DNA of 51,301 nucleotides from Candidatus Yanofskyibacteriota bacterium (GTDB lineage Bacteria > Patescibacteriota > Minisyncoccia > JACQLN01), in the NCBI GenBank assembly GCA_943359335.1, contig CALRHC010000005.1, positions 1 through 51,301 on the forward strand, in the 5' to 3' direction. A program made the position numbers and the translations under genes. The notes below the pieces were generated by a model that did no database searches, was not told the origin of the DNA, and saw nothing but the letters and a program-made list of their open reading frames with translations. Positions 32,130 through 41,144 of this stretch are shown piece by piece (positions within the stretch are counted from its first letter, which is position 1; every line of letters begins with the position of its first letter).

Positions 32130-32663
32130 TTAGGCTCCAGCACTCGCTTTCTTACCGGCTTTGCGTCTAATTATTTCACCAGAATAGCGTATTCCTTTTC
32201 CCTTGTATGGTTCTGGTTTTTTAAAATTTCTTATTTTAGCAGCAACTTGTCCTACTAAAAATTTATCGAACCCACTTACAAAAATACTATTTTTTTCAAC
32301 TCTTAATGTAACGCCAACCGGAGACTCAAATTCAACAGGATGAGAAAAACCAATATTTAATATTAATTTATTGCCTTGAAGTTGAGCTTTAAAACCTACA
32401 CCTTCAATATCGAGTTTTTTTTCATAACCATTAACAACTCCGTAAATCATCCCATCTATTATAGATCTAGAGGTGCCCCACGAAGGATTAGATTCGTTTT
32501 TGGCGGTAATTGTTAATTCCTTTTCCTTAAGAGATGTAGCTATACCTCTTGGCAACCTAAAAGATAGATCGCCTTTTGGACCCTTAATCAAAACAAAACC
32601 ATCTCTTTCTTCTACAGAGACTTTTTCCGGCAAAATTATTATTTTCTTTCCTATTCTAGACAT
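32130..32663 (-). CDS. rplF: 50S ribosomal protein L6
   Basis: 177 residues with two repeated alpha/beta domains. Start SRIGKKIIILPEKV and C-terminal EPYKGKGIRYSGEIIRRKAGK are diagnostic. It sits near the GTPase-associated centre of the 50S subunit. Located between S8 and L18. Confidence 0.97.
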   Translation of the reverse strand: MSRIGKKIIILPEKVSVEERDGFVLIKGPKGDLSFRLPRGIATSLKEKELTITAKNESNPSWGTSRSIIDGMIYGVVNGYEKKLDIEGVGFKAQLQGNKLILNIGFSHPVEFESPVGVTLRVEKNSIFVSGFDKFLVGQVAAKIRNFKKPEPYKGKGIRYSGEIIRRKAGKKASAGA

Positions 32664-32668
32664 GGTTT

Positions 32669-33055
32669 TTAATTTATTTCACAAACAACTTCTCCGCCCA
32701 ACTTACTTCTTCTGGCTTCGACATCCACCATAATACCTTTAGAAGTTGAAATTATTTTAATGGTTCCATCTTTTTTTGGGAAAATTTCGTTATGTTTAAT
32801 ATAAATCCTTTGTCCTGGTTTAGATATTCTTCTAGCACCAGATATAGCAGGATACGATTCTACATATTTAAGTCTTAACTCCAATTTCTTACCAGAAATA
32901 TTTCTACCCTTTTTTTCAAAATCTAAAATCAAATTAGCCTTTTTTAAAACATTGGCTAATTCTTGTTTCATTTTAGAAAAAGGCATACTAACCGTTTCTT
33001 TATTAACGGCTCCAGCATTCCTTATTCTTGTTAACATGTCTGATATTGGGTCCAT
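32669..33055 (-). CDS. rpsH: 30S ribosomal protein S8
   Basis: 128 residues. MDPISDMLTRIRNAG at the start and STSKGIMVDVEARRSKLGGEVVCEI at the end identify it. It binds 16S helix 21 and in many bacteria represses the spc operon by binding its mRNA. No SD. Confidence 0.97.
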   Translation of the reverse strand: MDPISDMLTRIRNAGAVNKETVSMPFSKMKQELANVLKKANLILDFEKKGRNISGKKLELRLKYVESYPAISGARRISKPGQRIYIKHNEIFPKKDGTIKIISTSKGIMVDVEARRSKLGGEVVCEIN

Positions 33056-33061
33056 AAATTT

Positions 33062-33247
33062 TTACCAACTTGATTTTTTAATTCCTGGTATTTCGCCTTT
33101 GTATGCTAATTCTCTAAAACAAATTCTGCACAAACCAAAATCTCTCATAAACGCTCTTTTGCGACCACATTTCCAACACCTATTAACCTGTCGGGTTGAA
33201 AACTTAGGTTTCTTTTTGGCTCTAGCAATGACTGATACTTTTGGCAT
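33062..33247 (-). CDS. rpsN: 30S ribosomal protein S14, zinc-binding type Z
   Basis: 61 residues from the ATG at 33247 ([13 protein letters not shown]); the track start adds eight residues overlapping L5. Four cysteines in CWKCGRK and CRICFRE bind zinc, which defines the short type Z form. The C-terminus [11 protein letters not shown] is standard. Between L5 and S8. Confidence 0.96.
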   Translation of the reverse strand: MPKVSVIARAKKKPKFSTRQVNRCWKCGRKRAFMRDFGLCRICFRELAYKGEIPGIKKSSW

Positions 33248-33251
33248 AATT

Positions 33252-33806
33252 TTATTTCGTTTTCTTTTCAAACGGGAAACCTAATGATTTAAAAAATTCC
33301 AAACTCTTCTCTTTATTTGAATTCAAAACCTTAACTGTAAATTGAAAACCAAATGAATGTGCAGCATCTGCCGAAGTTTCAGGAAAAACCGTATGATCTT
33401 TAAGTCCAACATTCAAATTACCATGACTATCTACACAGCTTTCTTTCATGCCTCTAAAATCTCTGGTTCTTGGCAAAGCTGTTCTTACAAATTTTTCCAA
33501 GAAATCATACATTTTAGAACCATGCAAAGTTACTTTAATACCAAGGGTCATACCAAGTCTTGTTTTAAAAGAAGCGATAGCTTTCTTTGCTTCTGTAGCT
33601 ACTGGCTTTTGTCCGGTTATGCGTGAAATTTCCTCCGAAACTCTTTTAATAATGTCTTCGGGTTTAGCGCTTGCTACAACAACTCTACCCAAACCAACAT
33701 TAACCACAACCTTGGTAATTCTTGGCAAAGCCCAAATATTGGCTGCTTTTAGCCTTTCTTGTAAAACCTTGGTTTCCTTTTGAATTTTATCTTTTAATCC
33801 GATCAT
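33252..33806 (-). CDS. rplE: 50S ribosomal protein L5
   Basis: 184 residues; binds 5S rRNA and contacts P-site tRNA. Motifs: [43 protein letters not shown] and the C-terminal [20 protein letters not shown]. Normal length. The ATG is preceded by an AT-rich leader with no SD. Confidence 0.97.
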   Translation of the reverse strand: MIGLKDKIQKETKVLQERLKAANIWALPRITKVVVNVGLGRVVVASAKPEDIIKRVSEEISRITGQKPVATEAKKAIASFKTRLGMTLGIKVTLHGSKMYDFLEKFVRTALPRTRDFRGMKESCVDSHGNLNVGLKDHTVFPETSADAAHSFGFQFTVKVLNSNKEKSLEFFKSLGFPFEKKTK

Positions 33807-33817
33807 GGTCTTGTAAT

Positions 33818-34123
33818 TTATAACGTTTGCTTACATTTTTTGCAAATCCTTGTCTTATTCCCAGCAGAAACAGAATAACCAATTCTGGTAGGCTTATTGC
33901 AAGAAGAACACATCATCATAATCTTCGAAACAGTAATTGGTTTTGGAATTAAAATAATTTCACCCTTTTTATCTTGCTGACGAGATTTAACATGCTTTTT
34001 AAACAAGTTTAAACCTTCCACCAAGACTTTATTGTCCTCGGGGAAAACTCTGATAACTTTTCCGGTTTTACCTTTATCCTTACCAGATACTATTTTTACT
34101 TGATCTCCTTTTTTGATCTTCAT
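33818..34123 (-). CDS. rplX: 50S ribosomal protein L24
   Basis: 101 residues; an early 50S assembly protein. N-terminal KOW motif KKGDQVKIVSGKDKGKTGKV. The C-terminus has four cysteines (MCSSCNKP and RICKKC), a possible zinc ribbon that some bacterial L24 proteins retain. Between L14 and L5. Confidence 0.96.
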   Translation of the reverse strand: MKIKKGDQVKIVSGKDKGKTGKVIRVFPEDNKVLVEGLNLFKKHVKSRQQDKKGEIILIPKPITVSKIMMMCSSCNKPTRIGYSVSAGNKTRICKKCKQTL

Positions 34124-34141
34124 GTTTTTGCCTTTATAAAT

Positions 34142-34507
34142 CTATACTACTTCTTCGGCCAAAGAAATTATCCTATCGAAACCTTTTTCCTTAAGCTCTC
34201 TTGGTATTGGACCGAAAATTCTTCCTCCCTTAGGTTCTTTATTATCAACTAAAACAACAGCATTATCGCTAAACCTAAGGTAAGTTCCATCTTTTCTTTT
34301 AAATTCTTTTCTTTGGCGAACAATAACAGCTCTTACAACTTCCTTTTTATGTACAGATTTTCTTGGTTCAGCTTCTTTTATAGATACAACAATAATATCG
34401 CCCACGTGAGCAATCTTTCTGCCTGATCCGCCCAAAACCTTAATACACTGGACCAATTTGGCTCCACTGTTATCGGCTACATTTAACATTGTACGTAACT
34501 GAATCAT
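34142..34507 (-). CDS. rplN: 50S ribosomal protein L14
   Basis: 121 residues, nearly invariant family: [28 protein letters not shown] and [20 protein letters not shown]. It is at the 50S interface and binds the silencing factor RsfS in many species. Between S17 and L24. Confidence 0.98.
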   Translation of the reverse strand: MIQLRTMLNVADNSGAKLVQCIKVLGGSGRKIAHVGDIIVVSIKEAEPRKSVHKKEVVRAVIVRQRKEFKRKDGTYLRFSDNAVVLVDNKEPKGGRIFGPIPRELKEKGFDRIISLAEEVV

Positions 34508-34512
34508 ATTTT

Positions 34513-34782
34513 TTATTTAATACTTTCTTCTAAATCAGGCGCTATGCCCTTTATAACTTCCTTTAAAATCCAATTTTTATTTTTAGATATAGGCCTTGAT
34601 TCCTCAATCATAACGGTGTCTCCAATATTTAACATTTCACCCTCATAATGAGCCTGATATTTTTTTGTCGATTTAAATCTCTTTTTATATTTTGGATGTG
34701 CCTTAATAGAAGTAACAGCAACTACTACAGTTTTCTGCATTTTATTACTTACTATTTTTCCGGTTAAAATTCTTTTTGACAT
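34513..34782 (-). CDS. rpsQ: 30S ribosomal protein S17
   Basis: 89 residues with an OB fold. [20 protein letters not shown] and HPKYKKR...YQAHYE are diagnostic; the motif [18 protein letters not shown] marks the loop that binds 16S. It lies between L29 and L14. Confidence 0.97.
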   Translation of the reverse strand: MSKRILTGKIVSNKMQKTVVVAVTSIKAHPKYKKRFKSTKKYQAHYEGEMLNIGDTVMIEESRPISKNKNWILKEVIKGIAPDLEESIK

Positions 34783-34786
34783 ATTA

Positions 34787-34975
34787 TTATTTTCTTTCGT
34801 TTAATATCGTTAACAAAACCGCAACATTTCTTTTTATCTTACTAAATTCACTGACATTCTTAAGTTGAGCGCCAACTAACTTAAAATTAAGATCGCTTAA
34901 CTTAACCCTTTCTTCTTGTAGGGTTTTCGTCAATTCCTCAATATTCTTTTGTCTTAATTCTTTGGCTTTCAACAT
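34787..34975 (-). CDS. rpmC: 50S ribosomal protein L29
   Basis: 62 residues, two helices. MLKAKELRQKNIEELTKTL and FSKIKRNVAVLLTIL are typical. It sits near the exit tunnel with L23. Between L16 and S17 in the standard order. Confidence 0.95.
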   Translation of the reverse strand: MLKAKELRQKNIEELTKTLQEERVKLSDLNFKLVGAQLKNVSEFSKIKRNVAVLLTILNERK

Positions 34976-34979
34976 AAAT

Positions 34980-35384
34980 TTATCTTGAAATTATTTTTGT
35001 CATTACAGGCAATTTGTGCGCAGCTAATCTTAAGGCTTCCTCTGCTGTATCTTTTGCCAAACCATCTATTTCAAAAATAACGTGTCCTGGTTTTAATGGA
35101 AAAACAAAATGATCCACTGCTCCTTTTCCTCCACCCATACCTACTTCTGCACCTTTTTTTGTAACTGGCTTAGATGGAAAAACTCGAATCCAGACCTTGC
35201 CACCTCTTTGCATGTGATGGGTCATTGCGCGTCTAGCGGCTTCAATTTGTCTTGAAGTTAACCAGCATGTTTCGAGCGATTTCAAACCAAAACTACCAAA
35301 ATCTAGTTTGTTTCCGCGCGAAGCTACACCACGACTGCGGCCCCTATGCCATTTCCTGTGTTTTACTCTTTTAGGTAGCAACAT
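34980..35384 (-). CDS. rplP: 50S ribosomal protein L16
   Basis: 134 residues; [46 protein letters not shown] and [21 protein letters not shown] are diagnostic. It shapes the tRNA-binding site of the 50S subunit. Between S3 and L29. Confidence 0.98.
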   Translation of the reverse strand: MLLPKRVKHRKWHRGRSRGVASRGNKLDFGSFGLKSLETCWLTSRQIEAARRAMTHHMQRGGKVWIRVFPSKPVTKKGAEVGMGGGKGAVDHFVFPLKPGHVIFEIDGLAKDTAEEALRLAAHKLPVMTKIISR

Positions 35385-35386
35385 GT

Positions 35387-36055
35387 TTATTTGTCTTCAA
35401 ACTTATCACCTTTATACAACCAAACCTTAACTCCAATAACACCATACGTTGTATGTGCTTCCTCGTGAGCATAATCTATATCGGCTCTAAGATTTTGCAA
35501 CGGAATCTTACCTCTTGTCAACTGTTCCCTTCTTGCAATCTCGGCGCCACCTAATCTACCTTTTGCCAAAACTTTAATACCCTTAATACCGGGTTCTGCC
35601 ATAACCTTCTCTACCATCATCTTCATTGCGCGTCTAAAAGGAATTCTTTTTTCTAATTGTTCGGCAATATTCTTCCCAACTAACCTAGCAAATAATTCGG
35701 GCTTTTTAATCTCTTCTATTTCTATTTTTATTGTTGAATTTGATTTTGTCTTTATTTCGGTGTGTATTTTTGCAATAACTTTCTTTATACCCTGCTGTAA
35801 TTCGTCTAGACCCTTTCCACCACGGCCAATTATCATACCAGGTCGAGCCGATCTTATGCTTATAGAAATAGAATTTCCAGATCTAACAATATCAATACCA
35901 TCAACAGAAGCTTTAACTAATTTATTTTTTAAAAATTCTCTTATGGAAAAATCTTCACGCAAAAAAACTATGCGGTTTTTTTCACTGTACCACCTAGAGC
36001 TCCAATCTTTTTGTATACCTAGTCTAAAGGCAACTGGATTAATCTTATGACCCAT
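35387..36055 (-). CDS. rpsC: 30S ribosomal protein S3
   Basis: 222 residues with an N-terminal KH-2 domain ([17 protein letters not shown]) and a C-terminal [10 protein letters not shown]. It sits at the mRNA entry site and has helicase-like function. The start [13 protein letters not shown] is typical. Between L22 and L16. Confidence 0.98.
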   Translation of the reverse strand: MGHKINPVAFRLGIQKDWSSRWYSEKNRIVFLREDFSIREFLKNKLVKASVDGIDIVRSGNSISISIRSARPGMIIGRGGKGLDELQQGIKKVIAKIHTEIKTKSNSTIKIEIEEIKKPELFARLVGKNIAEQLEKRIPFRRAMKMMVEKVMAEPGIKGIKVLAKGRLGGAEIARREQLTRGKIPLQNLRADIDYAHEEAHTTYGVIGVKVWLYKGDKFEDK

Positions 36056-36061
36056 ATTATT

Positions 36062-36577
36062 TTATATAGCTTTACGTTGAAACATTCTTTTAACAAACCC
36101 CGAACCTTTTTTCTTAGAACCCCTTCTTGTTCCTAGATCTCTCTTCTTATTAATTTCCGATGTTTTCGTACTCGATAACTTTTCGGAAGAATGTGAATGA
36201 CCCTCGTGCTCATCTGTTTCTTTTTTAACCCCATCTATTTTAATTCTTTGACCTTCCAAAACCAAGGTTACATGCGATGTCCTTCTATTTAACGGAGCAG
36301 CCCTGCCTTTAGAAGCTGGTCTAAATCTTTTAAATACTGGTCCGCCATCTACTTTAAATTCTGAAATCTTAAGACCGGAAATATCTAAAGAAAAATTATT
36401 TTCAGCATTAGCTATAGCCGATTTAATTAATTTAGTTAAAGGTTGAGCAGCCATATTTGGAAAAAATTTTAACTGCGTCATTGCATCTTCCGGATTCATT
36501 TTTTTAACAACATTAACCACCGCCCTAACTTTTCTTGGGCTTATATGTAGATAATTTAGTTTTGCAATGACTTTCAT
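36062..36577 (-). CDS. rplV: 50S ribosomal protein L22 with extended C-terminus
   Basis: 171 residues against the usual 110 or so. The core has YLHISPRKVRAVVNVV and the tunnel loop region KRFRPASKGRAAPLNRRTSH. The extra C-terminal 55 residues are hydrophilic, with a His-rich stretch DEHEGHSHSSEK followed by basic KKKGSGFVKRMF. The extension may contact rRNA or be species-specific. Confidence 0.96.
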   Translation of the reverse strand: MKVIAKLNYLHISPRKVRAVVNVVKKMNPEDAMTQLKFFPNMAAQPLTKLIKSAIANAENNFSLDISGLKISEFKVDGGPVFKRFRPASKGRAAPLNRRTSHVTLVLEGQRIKIDGVKKETDEHEGHSHSSEKLSSTKTSEINKKRDLGTRRGSKKKGSGFVKRMFQRKAI

Positions 36578-36582
36578 GTTAT

Positions 36583-36924
36583 TTATTTTTTAGCAGGCGC
36601 AGTAGCTTTTTCGGCTTGAGCTTTGGTAGTCTCAGCTACTTTTTGAGCAGCTTCTAATTCGCGTTGCATCTTACCACCATGTCTTACGAATTTTCTAGTT
36701 AATGAAAATTCTCCTAATTTATGTCCAACCATTTCTTCTCCAATCAAAACAGGGACATGAACTTTACCATTATGAACACCTATTGTGTAGCCCACCATTT
36801 CAGGAGTTATAGTCGAAGACCTTGCCCATGTTTTAATAACCTCTTTGCCACCAGGCTTTAAGGTTTTTAACTTGTTCATTAAATTTTCGTCCAAATACGG
36901 ACCCTTTCTTAAACTTCTAGACAT
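36583..36924 (-). CDS. rpsS: 30S ribosomal protein S19 with Ala/Lys-rich tail
   Basis: 113 residues; [32 protein letters not shown] and [19 protein letters not shown] are standard. The last 25 residues ([22 protein letters not shown]) are an atypical low-complexity extension. S19 contacts helix 42 of 16S and the 50S subunit. Confidence 0.97.
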   Translation of the reverse strand: MSRSLRKGPYLDENLMNKLKTLKPGGKEVIKTWARSSTITPEMVGYTIGVHNGKVHVPVLIGEEMVGHKLGEFSLTRKFVRHGGKMQRELEAAQKVAETTKAQAEKATAPAKK

Positions 36925-36925
36925 G

Positions 36926-37753
36926 TTATTTTCTTCTTGAAACTATAAATACATTTGAACGGTTCTTTCTCTTTCTTGTTTTAACACCTCTTGTACCTTT
37001 ACCCCAAGCATTCTTAGGTCTTCTTAAACCTCTCATCTGCCTACCTTCACCACCACCATATGGGTGATCCACTGGATTCATAGCAGAACCTCTAACCGTT
37101 GGTCTTGTGCCCATATGACGTGCCCGACCAGCTTTACCAATAACAACCATTTTGCTTTCTGGATTAGAAACAGAACCCAAAGAAGCTAGGCACATATCCA
37201 AAACTTTTCTTACTTCACCGGAAGGTAATTGCAAACTTATATAGTTTCCTTCTTTGGCCATAACCTTAACTGCGGTACCAGCGGACCTAGCCAATTTACC
37301 ACCTTGCCCTGGTTTTAGTTCAACATTATAAACGAAAGATCCTAAAGGAAAATCTTTTAGAGCCAAGCGATTACCAATTTTTATATCTGCAATATCATTA
37401 GATGTTTTTACAATATCGCCAACGTTGAGCCCCTGAGGAGCAATAACATAACTTCTAGCTCCGTTTGTAGAAAGAATTTTAGCAATAAATGCATTTCGGT
37501 ATGGATCATATTCTATAGTTTCAACTTTAGCGGATTCACCAATAACTGATTGTTTAAAATCAATAATACGATAACTTCTCTTAGCACCAGAGCCTTGATG
37601 GCGAACCGTGATTCTGCCTTTATTATTTCTACCAGCCCTTGCTTTTAATTTAATCGTAAGAGATTTTTCAGGATTTTTTTCCGTAATAAACTTACGGTAT
37701 TCAATACCGCTCATCTGCCTTACTGCTGGTGATGTAGGTCTATAAAATCTCAT
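36926..37753 (-). CDS. rplB: 50S ribosomal protein L2
   Basis: 275 residues. Key blocks: [30 protein letters not shown] and [13 protein letters not shown], the latter including the His needed for peptidyltransferase-centre structure. Ends with [17 protein letters not shown]. It links the subunits. Between L23 and S19. Confidence 0.98.
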   Translation of the reverse strand: MRFYRPTSPAVRQMSGIEYRKFITEKNPEKSLTIKLKARAGRNNKGRITVRHQGSGAKRSYRIIDFKQSVIGESAKVETIEYDPYRNAFIAKILSTNGARSYVIAPQGLNVGDIVKTSNDIADIKIGNRLALKDFPLGSFVYNVELKPGQGGKLARSAGTAVKVMAKEGNYISLQLPSGEVRKVLDMCLASLGSVSNPESKMVVIGKAGRARHMGTRPTVRGSAMNPVDHPYGGGEGRQMRGLRRPKNAWGKGTRGVKTRKRKNRSNVFIVSRRK

Positions 37754-37757
37754 ATTT

Positions 37758-38111
37758 TTACTTAGGCAAAATTTCTATCTTTTGTCCGGCAACTAATTTA
37801 ACCATCGCTTTTTTGAATCCAGTTCGTTCTCCTACCTTACCTCTAAATAAAACGCGCTCTGGTTTATAAACCATCATATTTACCTTTTCAACCTTAACAC
37901 CATATTTCTTTTCTACTTCTTTTTTAACTTCTGGTTTAGTAGCAAAAGATTCAACCATGAAAACATATTCTCCGCGAGATTCCAAACCTAAAGCTTTTTC
38001 AGAAATAATTGGTCTTTTTAAGACCTTTAAATTCATGGCGCTATTAACACCTTTTTCCTTGGTGTTTACAATCACATCTTTTTCTTTTTTATTTGATCCA
38101 AATAATGCCAT
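37758..38111 (-). CDS. rplW: 50S ribosomal protein L23
   Basis: 117 residues, the docking protein for trigger factor and SRP at the tunnel exit. LKRPIISEKALGLESRGEYVFMV and KVEKVNMMVYKPE are family features. An added N-terminal segment of about 27 residues is not conserved in L23 generally. Between L4 and L2. Confidence 0.95.
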   Translation of the reverse strand: MALFGSNKKEKDVIVNTKEKGVNSAMNLKVLKRPIISEKALGLESRGEYVFMVESFATKPEVKKEVEKKYGVKVEKVNMMVYKPERVLFRGKVGERTGFKKAMVKLVAGQKIEILPK

Positions 38112-38112
38112 G

Positions 38113-38730
38113 TTATTTATTTAAAGCTTCAACAGCCGATTTAGTAAAAACTATTTTTTTAGCCTTAAGAACATCCAAAAAGCTTAATCCCAAAACACTA
38201 TTAACCGAAACTTCTAAATTTCGGCTAGCTTTCAAAATATTCTCATTTCTAAAAGGTAAAACAAAAAGCATGCTTCTAGCATCGCCTCCTGCGATTTTAT
38301 TAGACAATTCTTTAAATGATTTTGTTTTAGCATCGCTTAAAGAAAAATCTTCTACAACTTTTATTTGGCCACTCTTAAACTTCGAACTTAACAAGGTGTT
38401 CAAAGCTCTCTTCAACATTTGAGCATTTATTTTTTTAGAATAATTTTTGTCATTTCTTGGTCCATGAGCAACACCTCCGCCCACCCAAATAGGCGACCTC
38501 TTAGAGCCGTGTCTAGCGCGACCAGTTCCTTTTTGTCGCCAAGGTTTTTTACCTGTACCACTAACTTCGGCTCTTGTTTTGCTATGAGCCACTGGCTTTC
38601 TTTGATTAGCCAACATACTTACTCTAATTTGGTGAATCAAATCTAAATTTTGTGGCAAACCAAAAACCTTCTCGGACATATCAATATTCCCAGTTTCCAT
38701 TCCTTCCTTATTGTATAATTTGGTTTCCAT
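38113..38730 (-). CDS. rplD: 50S ribosomal protein L4
   Basis: 205 residues; HQIRVSMLANQRKPVAHSKTRAEVSGTGKKPWRQKGTGRARHGS (quoted in part: GTGKKPWRQKGTGRARHGS) marks the tunnel loop. In many bacteria L4 represses the S10 operon through its leader; a hairpin with a T-run before rplC fits that idea. Between L3 and L23. Confidence 0.97.
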   Translation of the reverse strand: METKLYNKEGMETGNIDMSEKVFGLPQNLDLIHQIRVSMLANQRKPVAHSKTRAEVSGTGKKPWRQKGTGRARHGSKRSPIWVGGGVAHGPRNDKNYSKKINAQMLKRALNTLLSSKFKSGQIKVVEDFSLSDAKTKSFKELSNKIAGGDARSMLFVLPFRNENILKASRNLEVSVNSVLGLSFLDVLKAKKIVFTKSAVEALNK

Positions 38731-38738
38731 TTCTTTAA

Positions 38739-39347
38739 TTAAATTTTGATTTCTATTATTGTTCCGTTCTTACCAGGCAAAGCACCTTTTAAGGCAATAA
38801 TTTTTCTTTCAGCATCAATTTTAACAACTTCAATATTTTTTGTTGTGATTCTGTTTTGACCCATTCTTCCAGCCATTCTTTTTCCTTTTAAAACTCTTTG
38901 AGGAAAACGTCCACCAATAGAACCCGGCTTACGCAAAACATCACGGTGACCATGCGAAGCAGGACCTCCTTTAAAGCCGTGTCTTCTAACACCTCCTTGA
39001 AAACCGCGACCAATAGTTTTACCACTTACTTTTACATAGTCCCCTACAATAAAATTGGAAACAGCGATTTTATCACCCACGTTATATCCCGAAGTATCTG
39101 CAATTCTAAACTCTCTAATAACTCTAAAGCTACCCAAACCCTTAAAATGGCCCTTCATAGATTTGTTCACATTCTTTTCTTTTTTAGAGATAGAACCAAC
39201 CTGAACAGCTGTATAGCCATCTTTTTCTTGAGTCTTAATCTGCAAGACAACAGCATCTTCGGCGCTAACCAAAGTCACAGGGGTTATTTCACCTCTGTTA
39301 TTCAATATCTGTGTTGAACCAAGTTTTTCTCCTATTATGTATTTCAT
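38739..39347 (-). CDS. rplC: 50S ribosomal protein L3
   Basis: About 202 residues; GDYVKVSGKTIGRGFQGGVRR and HGFKGGPASHGHRDV are typical. The track start is a TTG at 39392; I choose ATG 39347 (MKYIIGEKLGSTQ), or possibly ATG 39353. A terminator-like hairpin ends only a few bases before this start, so readthrough or antitermination is needed for expression from upstream. Confidence 0.96.
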   Translation of the reverse strand: MKYIIGEKLGSTQILNNRGEITPVTLVSAEDAVVLQIKTQEKDGYTAVQVGSISKKEKNVNKSMKGHFKGLGSFRVIREFRIADTSGYNVGDKIAVSNFIVGDYVKVSGKTIGRGFQGGVRRHGFKGGPASHGHRDVLRKPGSIGGRFPQRVLKGKRMAGRMGQNRITTKNIEVVKIDAERKIIALKGALPGKNGTIIEIKI

Positions 39348-39354
39348 ATGCATT

Positions 39355-39380
39355 GAAAAAACCGGGGTAAACCCGGCTTT
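39355..39380 (-). terminator. Attenuator-like hairpin before rplC
   Basis: Minus strand AAAAGCCGGG TTTA CCCCGG TTTTTT forms a stem with a six-T run between rpsJ and rplC. The T-run abuts the rplC start codon. Confidence 0.65.
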
Positions 39381-39438
39381 TCCGGAAACCAACTAACCAA
39401 ACGTTCATCTTAACTTTTCAAAAAATATTCTACCAAGA

Positions 39439-39780
39439 TTACATCTTAATCTCAATATCCACGCCCGCCGGCAAATTCAAGTTCATCAATGCATCAATAA
39501 TCTTTGGGCTTGGATTTAAAATATCAATTAATCTTTTGTGGGATCTCATTTCAAATTGCTCTCGTGAATCTTTGTGTACAAAAGTTGATCTGTTCACTGT
39601 ATATTTATGAATTTCCGTAGGCAGTGGTACAGGACCCACAATCTCAGCGCCGTTACGCAAAGCAATATCAACTATCTGACGGCAAGAAGTGTCTATTATC
39701 TTGCTATCATAAGCTTTTATTTTAATACGTAATCTTTGTTTTACTTCTTCAACGGTTGTCTTCTTTGTTGTCGTAGCCAT
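39439..39780 (-). CDS. rpsJ: 30S ribosomal protein S10
   Basis: 113 residues from ATG 39780 ([12 protein letters not shown]), preferred over the track start. [43 protein letters not shown] and SHKRLIDI are standard. Besides its 30S place, S10 (NusE) links transcription and translation. It follows tuf by 30 nt and precedes the attenuator. Confidence 0.97.
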   Translation of the reverse strand: MATTTKKTTVEEVKQRLRIKIKAYDSKIIDTSCRQIVDIALRNGAEIVGPVPLPTEIHKYTVNRSTFVHKDSREQFEMRSHKRLIDILNPSPKIIDALMNLNLPAGVDIEIKM

Positions 39781-39810
39781 TTTAGTAAAGTGCAACTTTC
39801 GCGTTTAATG

Positions 39811-41004
39811 TTACTTTATGATTTTAGTAACCGCACCCGCGCCTACTGTTTTACCTCCTTCTCTTATAGCAAACCTTTGCTTCTCTTCCATAGCTACTGC
39901 GGCAATCAATCTTACTGAAAGCTTAACTGTATCTCCTGGCATAACCATTTCAGTGCCTTCCGGTAAAAGAACTTCACCAGTAACATCAGTTGTTCTTATA
40001 TAAAATTGAGGTTTGTATCCTTTAAGGAAAGGGGTATGACGACCACCCTCTTCTTTTGTTAATACATAAATTTCGGCTTCAAATTCTGTGTGAGGCGTAA
40101 TAGAACCTGGTTTGGATAAAACCTGTCCACGTTCAAGATCATCTTTCTTAACACCACGAAGCAAAATACCAGCATTGTCTCCGGCTTGTCCTTCATCTAA
40201 AGATCGGTTAAACATTTCGATACCAGTAACCACTGTTTTTTGCGTTGGACGTAAACCTACAATTTCTATTTCTTCGTTTATTTTAACCTTGCCACGCTCA
40301 ATTCTACCCGTAACCACTGTGCCTCGGCCTTCAATAGAGAAAATATCTTCAATAGGCATAAGGAAAGGTTTGTCGGCCTCTCTTTTTGGCTCTGGAATAA
40401 AATCGTCCATGGCTTTTACCAATTCCAAAATTGGTTTAGCACCTTCGTCATCGGCAGTTTTAGTTTCTAAAGCTTTTAAAGCAGAACCTCTTATAACAGG
40501 AGTGGTATCACCTGGGTATTCGTACTTATTTAAAAGTTCTCTAATTTCAGCTTCTACTAAATCTACTAGTTCAGGATCATCAACTTGGTCTACTTTGTTT
40601 AAGAAGACAATAATAGCAGGAACACCTACTTGGCGAGCTAAAAGAATATGTTCTCTGGTTTGAGGCATAGGGCCATCAGCAGCAGAAACCACTAAAACCG
40701 CGCCGTCCATTTGAGCAGCACCGGTAATCATGTTTTTGATATAATCGGCGTGTCCTGGGGCATCGATATGAGCATAGTGACGCTTTTCCGATTCGTATTC
40801 AGAATGGTGCAAAGCAATAGTAATACCACGCGCCTTTTCTTCTGGAGCGTTGTCTATATCGTCTACTCTTTCCATCTTCTTTACAAAACCCTTCATATGA
40901 AGGACATGCAAAATAGCGGCGGTTAACGTGGTTTTGCCGTGGTCAACGTGTCCGATTGTGCCGACGTTAACATGCGGCTTAGTGCGTTCAAATTTGTCTG
41001 CCAT
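39811..41004 (-). CDS. tuf: Elongation factor Tu
   Basis: 397 residues. GTPase motifs [18 protein letters not shown] and SAL plus EKARGITI in switch I are present, and the three domains end with [18 protein letters not shown] and AVTKIIK. It delivers aminoacyl-tRNA to the ribosome. Two candidate promoters lie upstream; fusA, rpsL and rpsG are not adjacent. Confidence 0.98.
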   Translation of the reverse strand: MADKFERTKPHVNVGTIGHVDHGKTTLTAAILHVLHMKGFVKKMERVDDIDNAPEEKARGITIALHHSEYESEKRHYAHIDAPGHADYIKNMITGAAQMDGAVLVVSAADGPMPQTREHILLARQVGVPAIIVFLNKVDQVDDPELVDLVEAEIRELLNKYEYPGDTTPVIRGSALKALETKTADDEGAKPILELVKAMDDFIPEPKREADKPFLMPIEDIFSIEGRGTVVTGRIERGKVKINEEIEIVGLRPTQKTVVTGIEMFNRSLDEGQAGDNAGILLRGVKKDDLERGQVLSKPGSITPHTEFEAEIYVLTKEEGGRHTPFLKGYKPQFYIRTTDVTGEVLLPEGTEMVMPGDTVKLSVRLIAAVAMEEKQRFAIREGGKTVGAGAVTKIIK

Positions 41005-41036
41005 GGATTTTATTAATTATTATTTAATTTTTTAAA

Positions 41037-41064
41037 ATATTATTAAATGAAGATAAAAAGACAA
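41037..41064 (-). promoter_or_regulatory. Candidate promoter of tuf and the ribosomal operon
   Basis: TTGTCT (-35, 41059-41064) and TAATAT (-10, 41037-41042) on the minus strand, 16 nt apart, giving a leader of about 27 nt. A second pair TTGGCT/TATAAG lies further upstream. Confidence 0.4.
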
Positions 41065-41144
41065 GGTAAAAACTACCCTATCCAAGATGCTTGCTTATAC
41101 CAACGAAATTATTCGCAAGCCAATTGTAATATATCAGACCCTCC

